8,444 bases of DNA from JBAZOJ01 sp041648755 (GCA_041648755.1 JBAZOJ010000165.1:1-8444), one strand, 5' to 3'; shown: positions 1 through 6,893, counted from the first letter of the stretch. Notes: generated by a model from the letters alone, not told the origin. A program made the numbers and translations.

Positions 1-2610
1 ATGGTCATCGCCGAGTTTCGACATCCCGCCCCACACGTTCGTGGCGGAAGCAGGACGATCGCCCCAAGTCCAGGAGATGGTGGTCGGCGTGTCGATCGAG
101 AACGAGAAATAGGGCTTGGAGTCGCCCGATACTGCACCAGTCGCCGTGTAGCCGGTGCAGACCATTGTCTCGAACCCGTACGAGGAGTATCCGTCCGCGG
201 TGTCACCGCCGAAATACCAGTGAGTGCCGACATTTGGCCAGCAGAAGCCATTGCCCGTTGGATTCTCGATGGTTAGACTGTACTGAATGTTCCACTGCAC
301 CCGCTCGACAATCGGGCCACCCATTGTCACGATAACACTTGAGGGCGAGACGTCAGACCGCGGAAGAGTGACAGAGCCGATTCCCGTCCCCAGCCAATTG
401 GCGCGGTAACGCTCACCTGAGCTTGCTGTTGGCGGGACTGCGTTAATCGTCACCGGAGCACCTTCAGAATACCAGTTGCTGGGATCCGGTGCCAAAGTAC
501 CGCCGGTCAGCACCAGCACAGTCAGCCTGTACTCAATGTTCCACACGGCTCGCTCGCTGATTGGCTCTAATATGCTGACAGAATCCGACAGGTTTGTGCC
601 TGAATATGAGCCTCTGCCCTGCCCTTGCCATGCGTTGAAGAAGTACCGGGTATCGGAAGTGTCTCCGGGAAGAATCGCGCTGATAGGAAGTGAGGCGTTC
701 TCGGCGAACCACCCGGTGGAGGGGAGCACACTGCCCGCATTTGAGGTGAATTCGCAGAAAAACTCTCTGACCCAGATCCAGTTGATTGCCGTCGGTGAGT
801 TAAGAAGGAAAGTGGGCACCACGAAGCCGACGCCGTTTCCAACCGAACCTGTGGCAGACCAACCGGTCGCATGCCACCGTGTGTCATCATTCGTGGTAGG
901 GGCAATCTCCGTGACTGCAGTGCTGATGCTCGTGCCTGCCAGATACCATCCTGGCTGGTTGCCTGCAATCGAGCCAAATGGGGTGATAACGGCAAGGTTG
1001 TAGGCAGTGCTCCAAAGCCAGGTAAAGGTCATGGTTGACCGGACAGAAATTACGACGGGGCGAACCTGGTCGGGAATAACTGCAGAAGGAGCCGAATAGC
1101 CTGCCCACATGAAACCGAAGCCGCCGCCGAGGTCGATGAAATCAGGCGCAGTAGCAAGGACGACGGAGGCGTCGAAGATCCAGTTGTCGCCGAGTGGCGG
1201 GTCGAAACCGGAAGCAGCGTAAGCACTCGCCATCGTCAACCTGTACTGAATCTTGTAGGTCCATGTCAGATTGCTCACAGCAGTTATCTTGAAGGAAACA
1301 GAGGCTTCCGCTCCGGTTCCGGAACAGGAACCGGAACCAGTCCACTTAAGGAGGCCCCAACGCTGATCAGGATCGCCGATATCCTGCACTTTTTCTGCGG
1401 TGAAAGTGACTGCTGTCCCGTTGAGATAGTAGTTGGTTCCGCTCGGATTCGGGCTACCGTAATTGTTGGTGGACGCAACAATGACACGATACTCCGTCAA
1501 CCAGGTCCACGTAAGAGCGCTGGTTCGGTAAATCAAGAACTTGGCTGTGTTGCCAACACCGGAAACGGGAACCGACCCAGTGCCGGTCCAGCCCGAGCAG
1601 TAGAATCTCTTATCCAGAACGCCCGGGGCAAACGCGTGGAGATCCACTGTTGCGGTGACCATAGTGCCCGCTTCGGATATCGTTTCCCCATCGGGGACAG
1701 GGGTGCCGTAGTCTGATCTGACATTGAGCTTTCTGTCGAGCTTCATGTATGAGATTTCGATATCGTCGACAAACACGTCCGGGCCATATCCCGACTGGAA
1801 CACCCATCGGAGGTAAATCTTCTTACCCCGAGTTCCTGATGGCATGTCAACAGTGTGTGTCTTGTATGTTCCGATAGTCGTAATGCCCGAGGAGCCTGAA
1901 TCGAATGTGGAGGCGGACAGGCTCACGAAGCGGGAGAATGTGTTATTGTCAAGCGAATACTCGACGTACAGGGCATCGTTCGGATATGAACTGTAGTACA
2001 CCCCGGAATGACACCACTTGAAAGTAAGGACGCAGGCTGTGGCGGGCATGTTGAGGGTGGTGTTCAGGTACGAAGTAACGCCCGAGTAGGACCAATAGCG
2101 CCCGTGAACGCAGCCGTTGCCGGAGTCGTAGTACAACATGCTGGAGGATTGGGTGATTGTCCAAGTGCTGCTATTCCAAGACGAGAAATCGTCGTAGAGC
2201 ATCCGGACGAGTTTTGATGCCTCGCTGTCCGACCCGGTAGTAAAGCTGAATGCTGCCGACGAGTACTTGATCCCCGTGATCACAGAAGTTACGCGCCAGT
2301 AGATCGTGGTGCTTCCCGGCAACCCGCGAAGGTTGTATTTCAGCGCGCTCACACTGTAAGAGAATAGGAGCTTGTCCGAGGCAAAAGTGTCGTCAAGCGC
2401 CCAATCTACGATAAAACTGTCAGGCGTCGCACTCACCGACCAGGAAAACTCCGTTCCATCCGGCGGGATCGCGGTGGCGGCATCAGAAGGAGCCAGGAGG
2501 GTTGGCACATAGTTCGCCGCTCCGGCCTCGCCGGGGAAAGCGAGCATGGCAAAGACAAGTACGACAGAAAATACAGCAACTACCTGCAACATGTTGTTCT
2601 GTCTTGGCAT
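1..2610 (-). CDS. Giant secreted repeat protein A, N-terminal 870 residues (3' end outside window)
   Basis: This frame is open from the ATG at 2608-2610 to the window edge; I checked every codon and found no stop. The start is supported by TGGAGG four bases upstream; a second ATG at codon 7 has no ribosome site. Residues 1-31 form a signal peptide (hydrophobic core VVAVFSVVLVFAMLAF, likely cut AGA|AN). Residues 32-125 look FN3-like (YWRVTS, FSFTTGSDS). Residues 139-289 resemble a MAM/jelly-roll sandwich (YDDFSSW, LYVEYSLDNNTF, VDDIEISY). Residues 290-850 hold seven divergent InlB B-repeats of about 80 residues, each ending in W-x-W/W-N-I-[EQ] before the next [YF]-x-[LV]. The last visible residues (854-870) start the region that is a propeller in the neighbouring paralogue. 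It is colinear with the 2948-6739 protein throughout. By analogy the missing part should carry a propeller, linker and CFI box; this is inference. Likely role: extracellular adhesion or ligand binding; no substrate is identifiable. Confidence 0.9.
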   Translation of the reverse strand, partial: MPRQNNMLQVVAVFSVVLVFAMLAFPGEAGAANYVPTLLAPSDAATAIPPDGTEFSWSVSATPDSFIVDWALDDTFASDKLLFSYSVSALKYNLRGLPGSTTIYWRVTSVITGIKYSSAAFSFTTGSDSEASKLVRMLYDDFSSWNSSTWTITQSSSMLYYDSGNGCVHGRYWSYSGVTSYLNTTLNMPATACVLTFKWCHSGVYYSSYPNDALYVEYSLDNNTFSRFVSLSASTFDSGSSGITTIGTYKTHTVDMPSGTRGKKIYLRWVFQSGYGPDVFVDDIEISYMKLDRKLNVRSDYGTPVPDGETISEAGTMVTATVDLHAFAPGVLDKRFYCSGWTGTGSVPVSGVGNTAKFLIYRTSALTWTWLTEYRVIVASTNNYGSPNPSGTNYYLNGTAVTFTAEKVQDIGDPDQRWGLLKWTGSGSCSGTGAEASVSFKITAVSNLTWTYKIQYRLTMASAYAASGFDPPLGDNWIFDASVVLATAPDFIDLGGGFGFMWAGYSAPSAVIPDQVRPVVISVRSTMTFTWLWSTAYNLAVITPFGSIAGNQPGWYLAGTSISTAVTEIAPTTNDDTRWHATGWSATGSVGNGVGFVVPTFLLNSPTAINWIWVREFFCEFTSNAGSVLPSTGWFAENASLPISAILPGDTSDTRYFFNAWQGQGRGSYSGTNLSDSVSILEPISERAVWNIEYRLTVLVLTGGTLAPDPSNWYSEGAPVTINAVPPTASSGERYRANWLGTGIGSVTLPRSDVSPSSVIVTMGGPIVERVQWNIQYSLTIENPTGNGFCWPNVGTHWYFGGDTADGYSSYGFETMVCTGYTATGAVSGDSKPYFSFSIDTPTTISWTWGDRPASATNVWGGMSKLGDDH
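58..1743 (-). repeat. Seven divergent InlB B-repeats in protein A
   Basis: This protein-level array spans residues 290-850. Typical units contain GWY/NWY-x-x-G, then R-[YW]-x-x-x-W-x-G-x-G-S, then a closing W-x-W/W-N-I motif. Units 3 and 7 are variants: NWIFD or HWYF replaces GWY, and unit 3 has a GGGFGFMWAGY segment in place of the R-[YW] motif. DNA-level identity between neighbouring units is low, so this is an old array rather than a recent tandem expansion. Each unit best matches the unit at the same position in the other protein. Confidence 0.8.
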
Positions 2611-2614
2611 TGTG

Positions 2615-2620
2615 CCTCCA
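2615..2620 (-). promoter_or_regulatory. Shine-Dalgarno site of protein A
   Basis: On the minus strand TGGAGG sits four bases before the ATG at 2610. The spacing is slightly short but the match to the anti-SD core is strong. It decides the start in favour of codon 1 over the ATG at codon 7. Confidence 0.75.
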
Positions 2621-2637
2621 GACGTTTAGTTTGCGCG

Positions 2638-2666
2638 ATTGTAGCATTTCGAGACCAGGCTATCAA
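2638..2666 (-). promoter_or_regulatory. Proximal sigma70-like promoter of protein A
   Basis: On the minus strand TTGATA (2666-2661) is separated by exactly 17 bases from TACAAT (2643-2638). Each hexamer differs from consensus at one position. Transcription would begin near 2631, giving a leader of about 20 bases that contains the Shine-Dalgarno site. A transcript from here would exclude the hairpins further upstream. Confidence 0.6.
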
Positions 2667-2773
2667 GGTATGTCGGCAGCTTTTGCGGAAAAACGCTGTA
2701 ACAACGGCCAGAGGACGAGTATTGGCCGTCCTCAACCAATTGTGCCTTTTGAGGGGGGAGAAGCTGCATGTAC

Positions 2774-2791
2774 TTCTCAATTGGTCAAAAT
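2774..2791 (-). promoter_or_regulatory. 18-bp upstream block shared by both giant-protein genes (copy A)
   Basis: TTCTCAATTGGTCAAAAT here matches TTCACAGTTGGTCAAAAT at 6894-6911 at 16 of 18 positions, including 11 identical bases in a row (TTGGTCAAAAT). It begins 163 bases upstream of the start of protein A, against 154 bases for the other copy. A CAGGGG also follows 6-7 bases beyond both copies. It may be a binding site, or a remnant of the duplication that made the two genes. This copy also contains one arm of the ACCAATTG/CAATTGGT hairpin. Confidence 0.45.
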
Positions 2792-2859
2792 CGTCTCCAG
2801 GGGCGTTTCAACGTATCCCCTGGAAACAGCCTTAGAGGCTATGCGCAGAACCACATCGT

Positions 2860-2879
2860 CCTGATAACCCATTATCAGG
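2860..2879. promoter_or_regulatory. Perfect 8-4-8 palindrome, operator-like
   Basis: CCTGATAA-CCCA-TTATCAGG is a perfect dyad with a four-base centre. It lies just downstream, in the minus direction, of the terminator of the preceding gene. Its minus-strand copy contains GATAAT, the -10 element of a possible distal promoter. The geometry suits a dimeric repressor covering a promoter, but it could equally be an RNA hairpin. Confidence 0.4.
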
Positions 2880-2900
2880 CCAGTTGTGTGAGGGCAGCAA
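2871..2900 (-). promoter_or_regulatory. Candidate distal promoter of protein A
   Basis: On the minus strand TTGCTG (2900-2895) is followed after 18 bases by GATAAT (2876-2871). The -10 matches consensus at five of six positions; the -35 matches at only three. If used, it would give a leader of about 255 bases containing most of the hairpins in this intergenic region. The evidence is weaker than for the proximal promoter. Confidence 0.3.
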
Positions 2901-2929
2901 AAAAAAGGGGCCCTCAGGCCCCCTTTTTT
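2899..2929 (-). terminator. Intrinsic terminator after giant protein B (probably bidirectional)
   Basis: Eighteen bases past the stop codon at 2948, the minus strand reads a GGGGCC-type stem (2922-2917 with 2912-2907), a four-base TGAG loop and a run of eight T (2906-2899). An A-tract precedes the stem, so the plus strand also shows a stem followed by six T. It separates the transcript of protein B from that of protein A, so A needs its own promoter. Confidence 0.9.
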
Positions 2930-2947
2930 GATTCCGTAAATACGAAT

Positions 2948-5900
2948 CTACTTGAGCATACCTCTGAGCAGGGCTCGGGCAGCCTCAGAGCCTGCAATCG
3001 CCCTGGCAACATTAGGAGACAGCGTGTAATACAGTGAAACAGCCACTGTTCCGGCCGATGAGCCGGAGAGAACCGCGTCCCTGACATCCGTCAGGCGCGA
3101 GACGGTTCCAGCACTGAGCGCACCGAACGCTGCGGTTGCAATGAAACACCCGCCACCGCCGCCACTTGTCGTCGGAGTAGGAGTTGTTCCACCGCCGGAG
3201 GACGTTGTGCCGGTGCCGTCCACATAGTTCAGCTTGCCGTCACGCGTGAATACAACAGCGGGTCTCCCTGAGTTCAAACCAACGGAAACCGGGCCGTCCA
3301 CCCCTCCGGTGACAAGGACCGTGCGGGTCCAGCCGCCAGCGGTATCGCGCGAGTAGATCAGGTCGTGCCTGTTTGTGTACAGAATGTGCACGTAGCCGGA
3401 CGCATCGATCACGAGCGCGGAGTTATAGCCTGTGTCGCCGTTGTTGTCGATCAGTGTGTCCGTCCATCCGGAGCCATCCGGGGTGATCAGGTGCAATGCG
3501 CTCCCATTCGGAGCATCCATGGTCTGATATGCAATGACGGGCATTCCGCTCATTTCGAGCGCCATTGAGCAGAACCAGCCAGCGAAGTCCTGCACCAGGG
3601 TCTCCGTGTTCCAGTTCACGCCGTCATACGTGGCGAAGAACAGGCCCTTTGTTCCGCCGCTGCGGGCGAAAGCGACGACTGGAAGACCGCTGTAGACGGG
3701 AATTGCTATGCTGTTGAAGTAGCCGGCCCCGTCCGAATTGTCAACCGTAGTCGTTTCCCAGCCTCCCTGGATCAGGTGAGCAACCTTCAGCGACGCATCA
3801 GCCATGTCGAAATACGAAATGTAGACGTCGCCGTCGTGAACGGCGATGCTGCAGCGCGAACCGGACGTAGTGATCGACGACGCGGGTTGGAAGTCAACCT
3901 TGTCAGAGAAATAGCCGTCATGATAGAAGATCAGGCCACTCGGGTCAGCCCGGTAGAATACAAGGTAAATGTCCCACGAATCGGCAGACGCTTCCAGGAA
4001 GGATACATTGCCAATGTTCTCAACAAGGACAGTAGTGCTCCAGGAACCATCGTGCAGGACGGCCCTTGAGATTGTCCCTGACTCCGGAGTGGCAAAATAG
4101 ACCAGTATCCGGCCGTCAGGCAGGCTGACGATAGACGTCGGGCCCGTGGCGACTTCGGAGAGAGAAGCTGCTCCGCTCCAAGTAACGGAAATCTCCGCCG
4201 GTCGAGTTCCCCACTTCCAGATCAGGCTGGTGGGGCTCGTCATCGGAATGCTGAAGAACGCTGTATCGCCAGATATCGGGCCGCCTGAGTCGCGCGTCGC
4301 ATCGAAGCCCGTGCAAACCATGCTTGCATCGGCATACTTGCAGTAGCCTTGAGCGAATTCATCATCGAAGAACCAGTAAGCGCCGGGATTCGGTTGACAG
4401 AAGCCGAATCCCTCAGGGTTCCCGATGGTCAATAGATACTGGATGTTCCACTGCACTCTCTGGACAATTGGTGCATTGACGGTGACGCTGACCGTTGCAG
4501 GAGTTGTCGCCAAGCGCGGCAGAGTAACAGAGCCCGCTCCGGTCCCATCCCAAGAAGGCACATACCTTTCGCCGGAAGACGCCTCTGGCGGTACTGCGCT
4601 GATAAGGACCGGGCTTCCGGATGAATACCAGCCGCTCGGATCTGAAGCCAGAGAGCCATTGATCGGGATCACGACCAGCCGATACTCAATATTCCAGATT
4701 GCCCTTTCGGTCAGCGGCCCGGAAACAGTAGCATTGGCGGCTGGAGCAGTACCGGAATACGATCCTGTGCCTGACCCGGCCCACATGCTGAAGAAATAGC
4801 GAGTATCCGAGGTGTCAACTGGCGGCACAGCATTAATCGCAATAAGGCTGCCTTCAGCGAACCATCCGGAGGTGGGGGAAGTGGTCCCCGCGTTTTCGGT
4901 CATCTCGACCAAGAACTCGCGATTCCAGTTCCATGTAATGGTCGTGGAAGAATTAAGCAGGAATTGCGGAACCGTGGCGGACGTACCGCTCGATGCGGAT
5001 CCCGTGCCTGTCCACCCGACGCAATGCCACCGAGACTCATCGTCTATCAGAGCGTACTCGCTGATGGATACATTAACTGCTGTTCCAGACAGATACCATC
5101 CCGGTAAGGTCCCGGACAACACCCCGTGCAGACTGACAATGTTCAGATTGTACGCAGGAGACCATAGCCAGGTGAACACAAGAGGCTCGCGTACTGAAAT
5201 GACAACCGGTCGCGGCTGATTCGGTGTCACTGTCCCTGTGGAGGAATAGCCGTTCCACATCACGCCGTTTCCGCCGCCAATGTCAACGAAGTCCGGCGCC
5301 GTTGCGAGAACCACGGTCGTGTCAAATATCCAATTGTCGCCGAGTGCAGGGTCGAATCCACTGCTGCCATAGGCGCTGACAAAAGTGATCTTGTACTGCT
5401 TTTTGTAGACCCAGGTGAGCGTACTGGCGGAGGTTATTGAGAAGGCGATCGAAGTCTGCGACCCTTGCCCGGTGCATGAACCGGTACCAGTCCAGTTCTT
5501 CATCCCATAGCGTTCTGTGGGTGAACCGGTATCCTGTACAGCGGCGGAGGTGAATGTAACAAGGGTACCGGACAAGTAGTAGTTGGTTCCGCCCGGAGTC
5601 GGTGAACCGTATCCGTTTGTTGAGGAGACGATAACACGGTACTCGACTGACCACTTCCAGGTCAGTGTACTCCTGCGATAGACAGTGACAGAGAAGGAAT
5701 TTGTCGTTCCCGTAAGAGGAACCGAGCCTGAACCGGTCCAACCGGAGCACAGATAACGCTTATCCGTAATCCCCGGCGCAAAGGCGGTGGCGTCAACAGA
5801 GGCAGTGATCCGAGTTCCAGCATCGATGATCGTGCTGCCACTTGGGGAAGGAGTGCCGTAATCCGATGTCACGTCGAATGCCCGCTCGTACTTGAGGTAG

Positions 5901-6739
5901 GAGATCTCTATGTCATCCAGATACGAATCATAGCATGCCTGAGTGTAGAACCTGAAGCGCAGCCAAATGGACTTGCCCAAGGCATCGGCAGGGAAATCGA
6001 CTTCAGAGGTCGACCACGGACCGGGGGTATTCCAGCCTGTCTGACCTGATTCATAGTTGTTGCCGGTCAAGCTGGTTATTTCGATGAAATTGGAGCCATC
6101 TGTGGAATACTCAACGTACATCTCGTCTCCAACGCCCCACCCCAGACCGTGTGACCATTTGTACTTCAGCGTCGTAGGAGTGGAAGGAATGGAGAATTGT
6201 CCGTCCAGGTACGCCGTGTCTCCCCAGTAATAGCTGTTCTGGGCGAGAATGCAGGAGTTGACAGTGTCGTAATACGTGTAGTATGTCGCGCCGGAGATGG
6301 TCCATACATTGGAGTTGAATGTCGAAAAGTCATCGTAGAAGATCCTGACGACTCTGCTGGGTTCGTTGTCGGAGCCGGTCGTGAACGAATACGCCACGGA
6401 AGTGTACTTGATGGCGTTCTTGTACGACGAGACCCTCCAATAGATCTCCGTGTTACCGGGAAGGCCGTTGACCACATAGGTGGTTGCGGTCGACTCGTAT
6501 GCGAACAGGAGCGTAGTAGCCGAAAAAGAGATGTCGGTTGCCCACTCGATCACAAACTTGTCCGGTTGGCTGGATACTGACCACGAGAATTCGAACCCGT
6601 CGGCTTGAATGCCGGTGGAAGAATCCGTGGGGTTCAACAGCGATGGCGTGTAGTTAGCTGCGGAGGAGACCCGCATCGAACACGAAAGAACCAGCAGCAG
6701 GGCAAACAAGGCAATAATTGCGTGGTGGAACAGTCTCAT
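2948..6739 (-). CDS. Giant secreted repeat protein B with InlB B-repeats, propeller and CFI-box C-terminus
   Basis: This complete gene encodes 1263 residues. The start is the ATG at 6737-6739, six bases after GGAGGT; a TTG 10 codons upstream is also in frame but lies before that ribosome site. Residues 1-27 form a signal peptide (cut VSSA|AN). Residues 28-121 look FN3-like. Residues 134-282 look MAM/jelly-roll-like (FYDDFSTF, YVEYSTDGSNF, LRFRFYTQA, YLDDIEIS). Residues 283-844 hold seven divergent InlB B-repeats. Residues 850-1175 contain six blades of about 45-50 residues with the pattern S-[IL]-A/V-x-x-x-G-x-[PV]-x-[IV]-x-[YF] followed by W-x-x-T-x-V. A partial blade at the C-terminal side could be closed by residues 850-866, giving seven. 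Residues 1176-1197 form a Gly/Ser/Thr/Pro linker. Residues 1198-1263 are the CFI-box domain. Likely exported and surface-held or released, with a binding rather than catalytic role; no enzyme motif is visible. It is a tandem paralogue of protein A, with a strong terminator after it. Confidence 0.92.
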   Translation of the reverse strand: MRLFHHAIIALFALLLVLSCSMRVSSAANYTPSLLNPTDSSTGIQADGFEFSWSVSSQPDKFVIEWATDISFSATTLLFAYESTATTYVVNGLPGNTEIYWRVSSYKNAIKYTSVAYSFTTGSDNEPSRVVRIFYDDFSTFNSNVWTISGATYYTYYDTVNSCILAQNSYYWGDTAYLDGQFSIPSTPTTLKYKWSHGLGWGVGDEMYVEYSTDGSNFIEITSLTGNNYESGQTGWNTPGPWSTSEVDFPADALGKSIWLRFRFYTQACYDSYLDDIEISYLKYERAFDVTSDYGTPSPSGSTIIDAGTRITASVDATAFAPGITDKRYLCSGWTGSGSVPLTGTTNSFSVTVYRRSTLTWKWSVEYRVIVSSTNGYGSPTPGGTNYYLSGTLVTFTSAAVQDTGSPTERYGMKNWTGTGSCTGQGSQTSIAFSITSASTLTWVYKKQYKITFVSAYGSSGFDPALGDNWIFDTTVVLATAPDFVDIGGGNGVMWNGYSSTGTVTPNQPRPVVISVREPLVFTWLWSPAYNLNIVSLHGVLSGTLPGWYLSGTAVNVSISEYALIDDESRWHCVGWTGTGSASSGTSATVPQFLLNSSTTITWNWNREFLVEMTENAGTTSPTSGWFAEGSLIAINAVPPVDTSDTRYFFSMWAGSGTGSYSGTAPAANATVSGPLTERAIWNIEYRLVVIPINGSLASDPSGWYSSGSPVLISAVPPEASSGERYVPSWDGTGAGSVTLPRLATTPATVSVTVNAPIVQRVQWNIQYLLTIGNPEGFGFCQPNPGAYWFFDDEFAQGYCKYADASMVCTGFDATRDSGGPISGDTAFFSIPMTSPTSLIWKWGTRPAEISVTWSGAASLSEVATGPTSIVSLPDGRILVYFATPESGTISRAVLHDGSWSTTVLVENIGNVSFLEASADSWDIYLVFYRADPSGLIFYHDGYFSDKVDFQPASSITTSGSRCSIAVHDGDVYISYFDMADASLKVAHLIQGGWETTTVDNSDGAGYFNSIAIPVYSGLPVVAFARSGGTKGLFFATYDGVNWNTETLVQDFAGWFCSMALEMSGMPVIAYQTMDAPNGSALHLITPDGSGWTDTLIDNNGDTGYNSALVIDASGYVHILYTNRHDLIYSRDTAGGWTRTVLVTGGVDGPVSVGLNSGRPAVVFTRDGKLNYVDGTGTTSSGGGTTPTPTTSGGGGGCFIATAAFGALSAGTVSRLTDVRDAVLSGSSAGTVAVSLYYTLSPNVARAIAGSEAARALLRGMLK
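2951..3148 (-). other. CFI-box C-terminal domain of protein B
   Basis: Residues 1198-1206 read CFIATAAFG, directly after a run of five glycines. The box is followed by a 57-residue tail with the familiar spacing of this domain: an L-T-D-V-R-D segment, then V-x-x-Y-Y-x-x-S-P, then a helix ending near L-L-R-G-M-L-K. The family is described as a C-terminal sorting-type module placed after a low-complexity linker. The tail has no strong transmembrane segment and no LPXTG motif. The anchoring mechanism cannot be read from the sequence; Cys1198 is the obvious candidate for modification, which is inference. Confidence 0.75.
4208..5893 (-). repeat. Seven divergent InlB B-repeats in protein B
   Basis: Residues 283-844 hold units starting near residues 283, 367, 450, 530, 609, 686 and 768. 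Units 4-6 are the most typical (GWYLSG, GWFAEG, GWYSSG, then R-[WY] and W-x-G-[ST]-G). Units 3 and 7 carry NWIFD and YWFFD and longer inserts. Unit 7 has three cysteines (781, 800, 809), of which the middle one is Ser in protein A. The divergent InlB B-repeat family (Pfam Flg_new_2) is common in large bacterial surface proteins. Confidence 0.8.
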
Positions 6740-6745
6740 CTCGAT

Positions 6746-6751
6746 ACCTCC
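6746..6751 (-). promoter_or_regulatory. Shine-Dalgarno site of protein B
   Basis: GGAGGT on the minus strand lies six bases before the ATG at 6739. This near-consensus site fixes that ATG as the start and removes ten codons from the longer frame beginning at the TTG at 6769. Confidence 0.85.
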
Positions 6752-6812
6752 GTGAGAACGCACACTCAAAGGCGATCATGACTACGGCGAAGCCTCAAGC
6801 TGGAAAACACTG

Positions 6813-6828
6813 ACAGTACTACAGTACT
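6813..6828. repeat. Tandem duplication of ACAGTACT
   Basis: ACAGTACT occurs twice head-to-tail and is followed by a further AC. Each unit contains the palindrome AGTACT. It lies 74-89 bases upstream of the start of protein B. It could be a pair of binding half-sites or a chance slippage product. Confidence 0.5.
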
Positions 6829-6893
6829 ACGATATACATACCCAAGTGTTGCATAAACGCCCTTCAAATTCAGGTTCAAGGCCGACCGCAAGG

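Larger units (their letters stand above)
2704..2879. other. Hairpin-rich intergenic segment; possible structured leader or small RNA
   Basis: Non-coding stretch with several perfect inverted repeats: ACGGCCA/TGGCCGT (2704-2710 with 2723-2729), overlapping GAGGACG/CGTCCTC (2711-2717 with 2727-2733); ACCAATTG/CAATTGGT (2735-2742 with 2778-2785) enclosing AGAAG/CTTCT; TCCAGGGG/CCCCTGGA (2796-2803 with 2817-2824) enclosing CGT/ACG; AGCCT/AGGCT (2828-2832 with 2836-2840); and CCTGATAA/TTATCAGG (2860-2867 with 2872-2879). On the minus strand it could be the 5' leader of protein A from a distal promoter. On the plus strand it could be a small RNA ending at the terminator at 2899-2929, whose T-tract also works in that direction. 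I do not recognise it as a known riboswitch, 6S RNA, tmRNA, SRP RNA or RNase P. The strand is unresolved and no conserved ORF is visible. Confidence 0.45.

Noticed and set aside
476..1003. Plus-strand open frame of 175 codons
   Set aside because: It is antisense to the InlB repeats of protein A. Similar antisense frames recur over the repeat array of protein B, as expected from codon bias in the repeats.
2796..2824. tRNA or tmRNA T-arm (TTCAA in the loop)
   Set aside because: Stem and loop lengths are wrong, and there is no acceptor stem, anticodon arm or CCA end nearby.
2860..2879. FNR/CRP-type binding site
   Set aside because: The half-site is CCTGATAA with a four-base centre. It is out of register with the FNR consensus TTGAT-N4-ATCAA, so I call it only a palindrome.
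2502..3037. Plus-strand small ORFs across the intergenic region
   Set aside because: They run antisense into the signal peptide of A or the C-terminus of B, lack a convincing ribosome site, and cross the hairpins and the terminator.
58..5893. CRISPR array or DNA tandem repeat
   Set aside because: The periodicity is at protein level, with about 80-residue diverged units in coding sequence; there are no short identical direct repeats with spacers.
6671..6690. Lipoprotein signal in protein B (VLSC near residue 20)
   Set aside because: Leu at the -2 position is unusual for a lipobox, the paralogue has no cysteine there, and both proteins share an A-x-A or similar cut just before A-N-Y.
6740..6769. 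In-frame TTG start adding ten residues to protein B
   Set aside because: The added segment (MSVRSHGGIE) spans the GGAGGT ribosome site and would precede the signal peptide. The ATG at 6739 has ideal spacing and a normal signal sequence.
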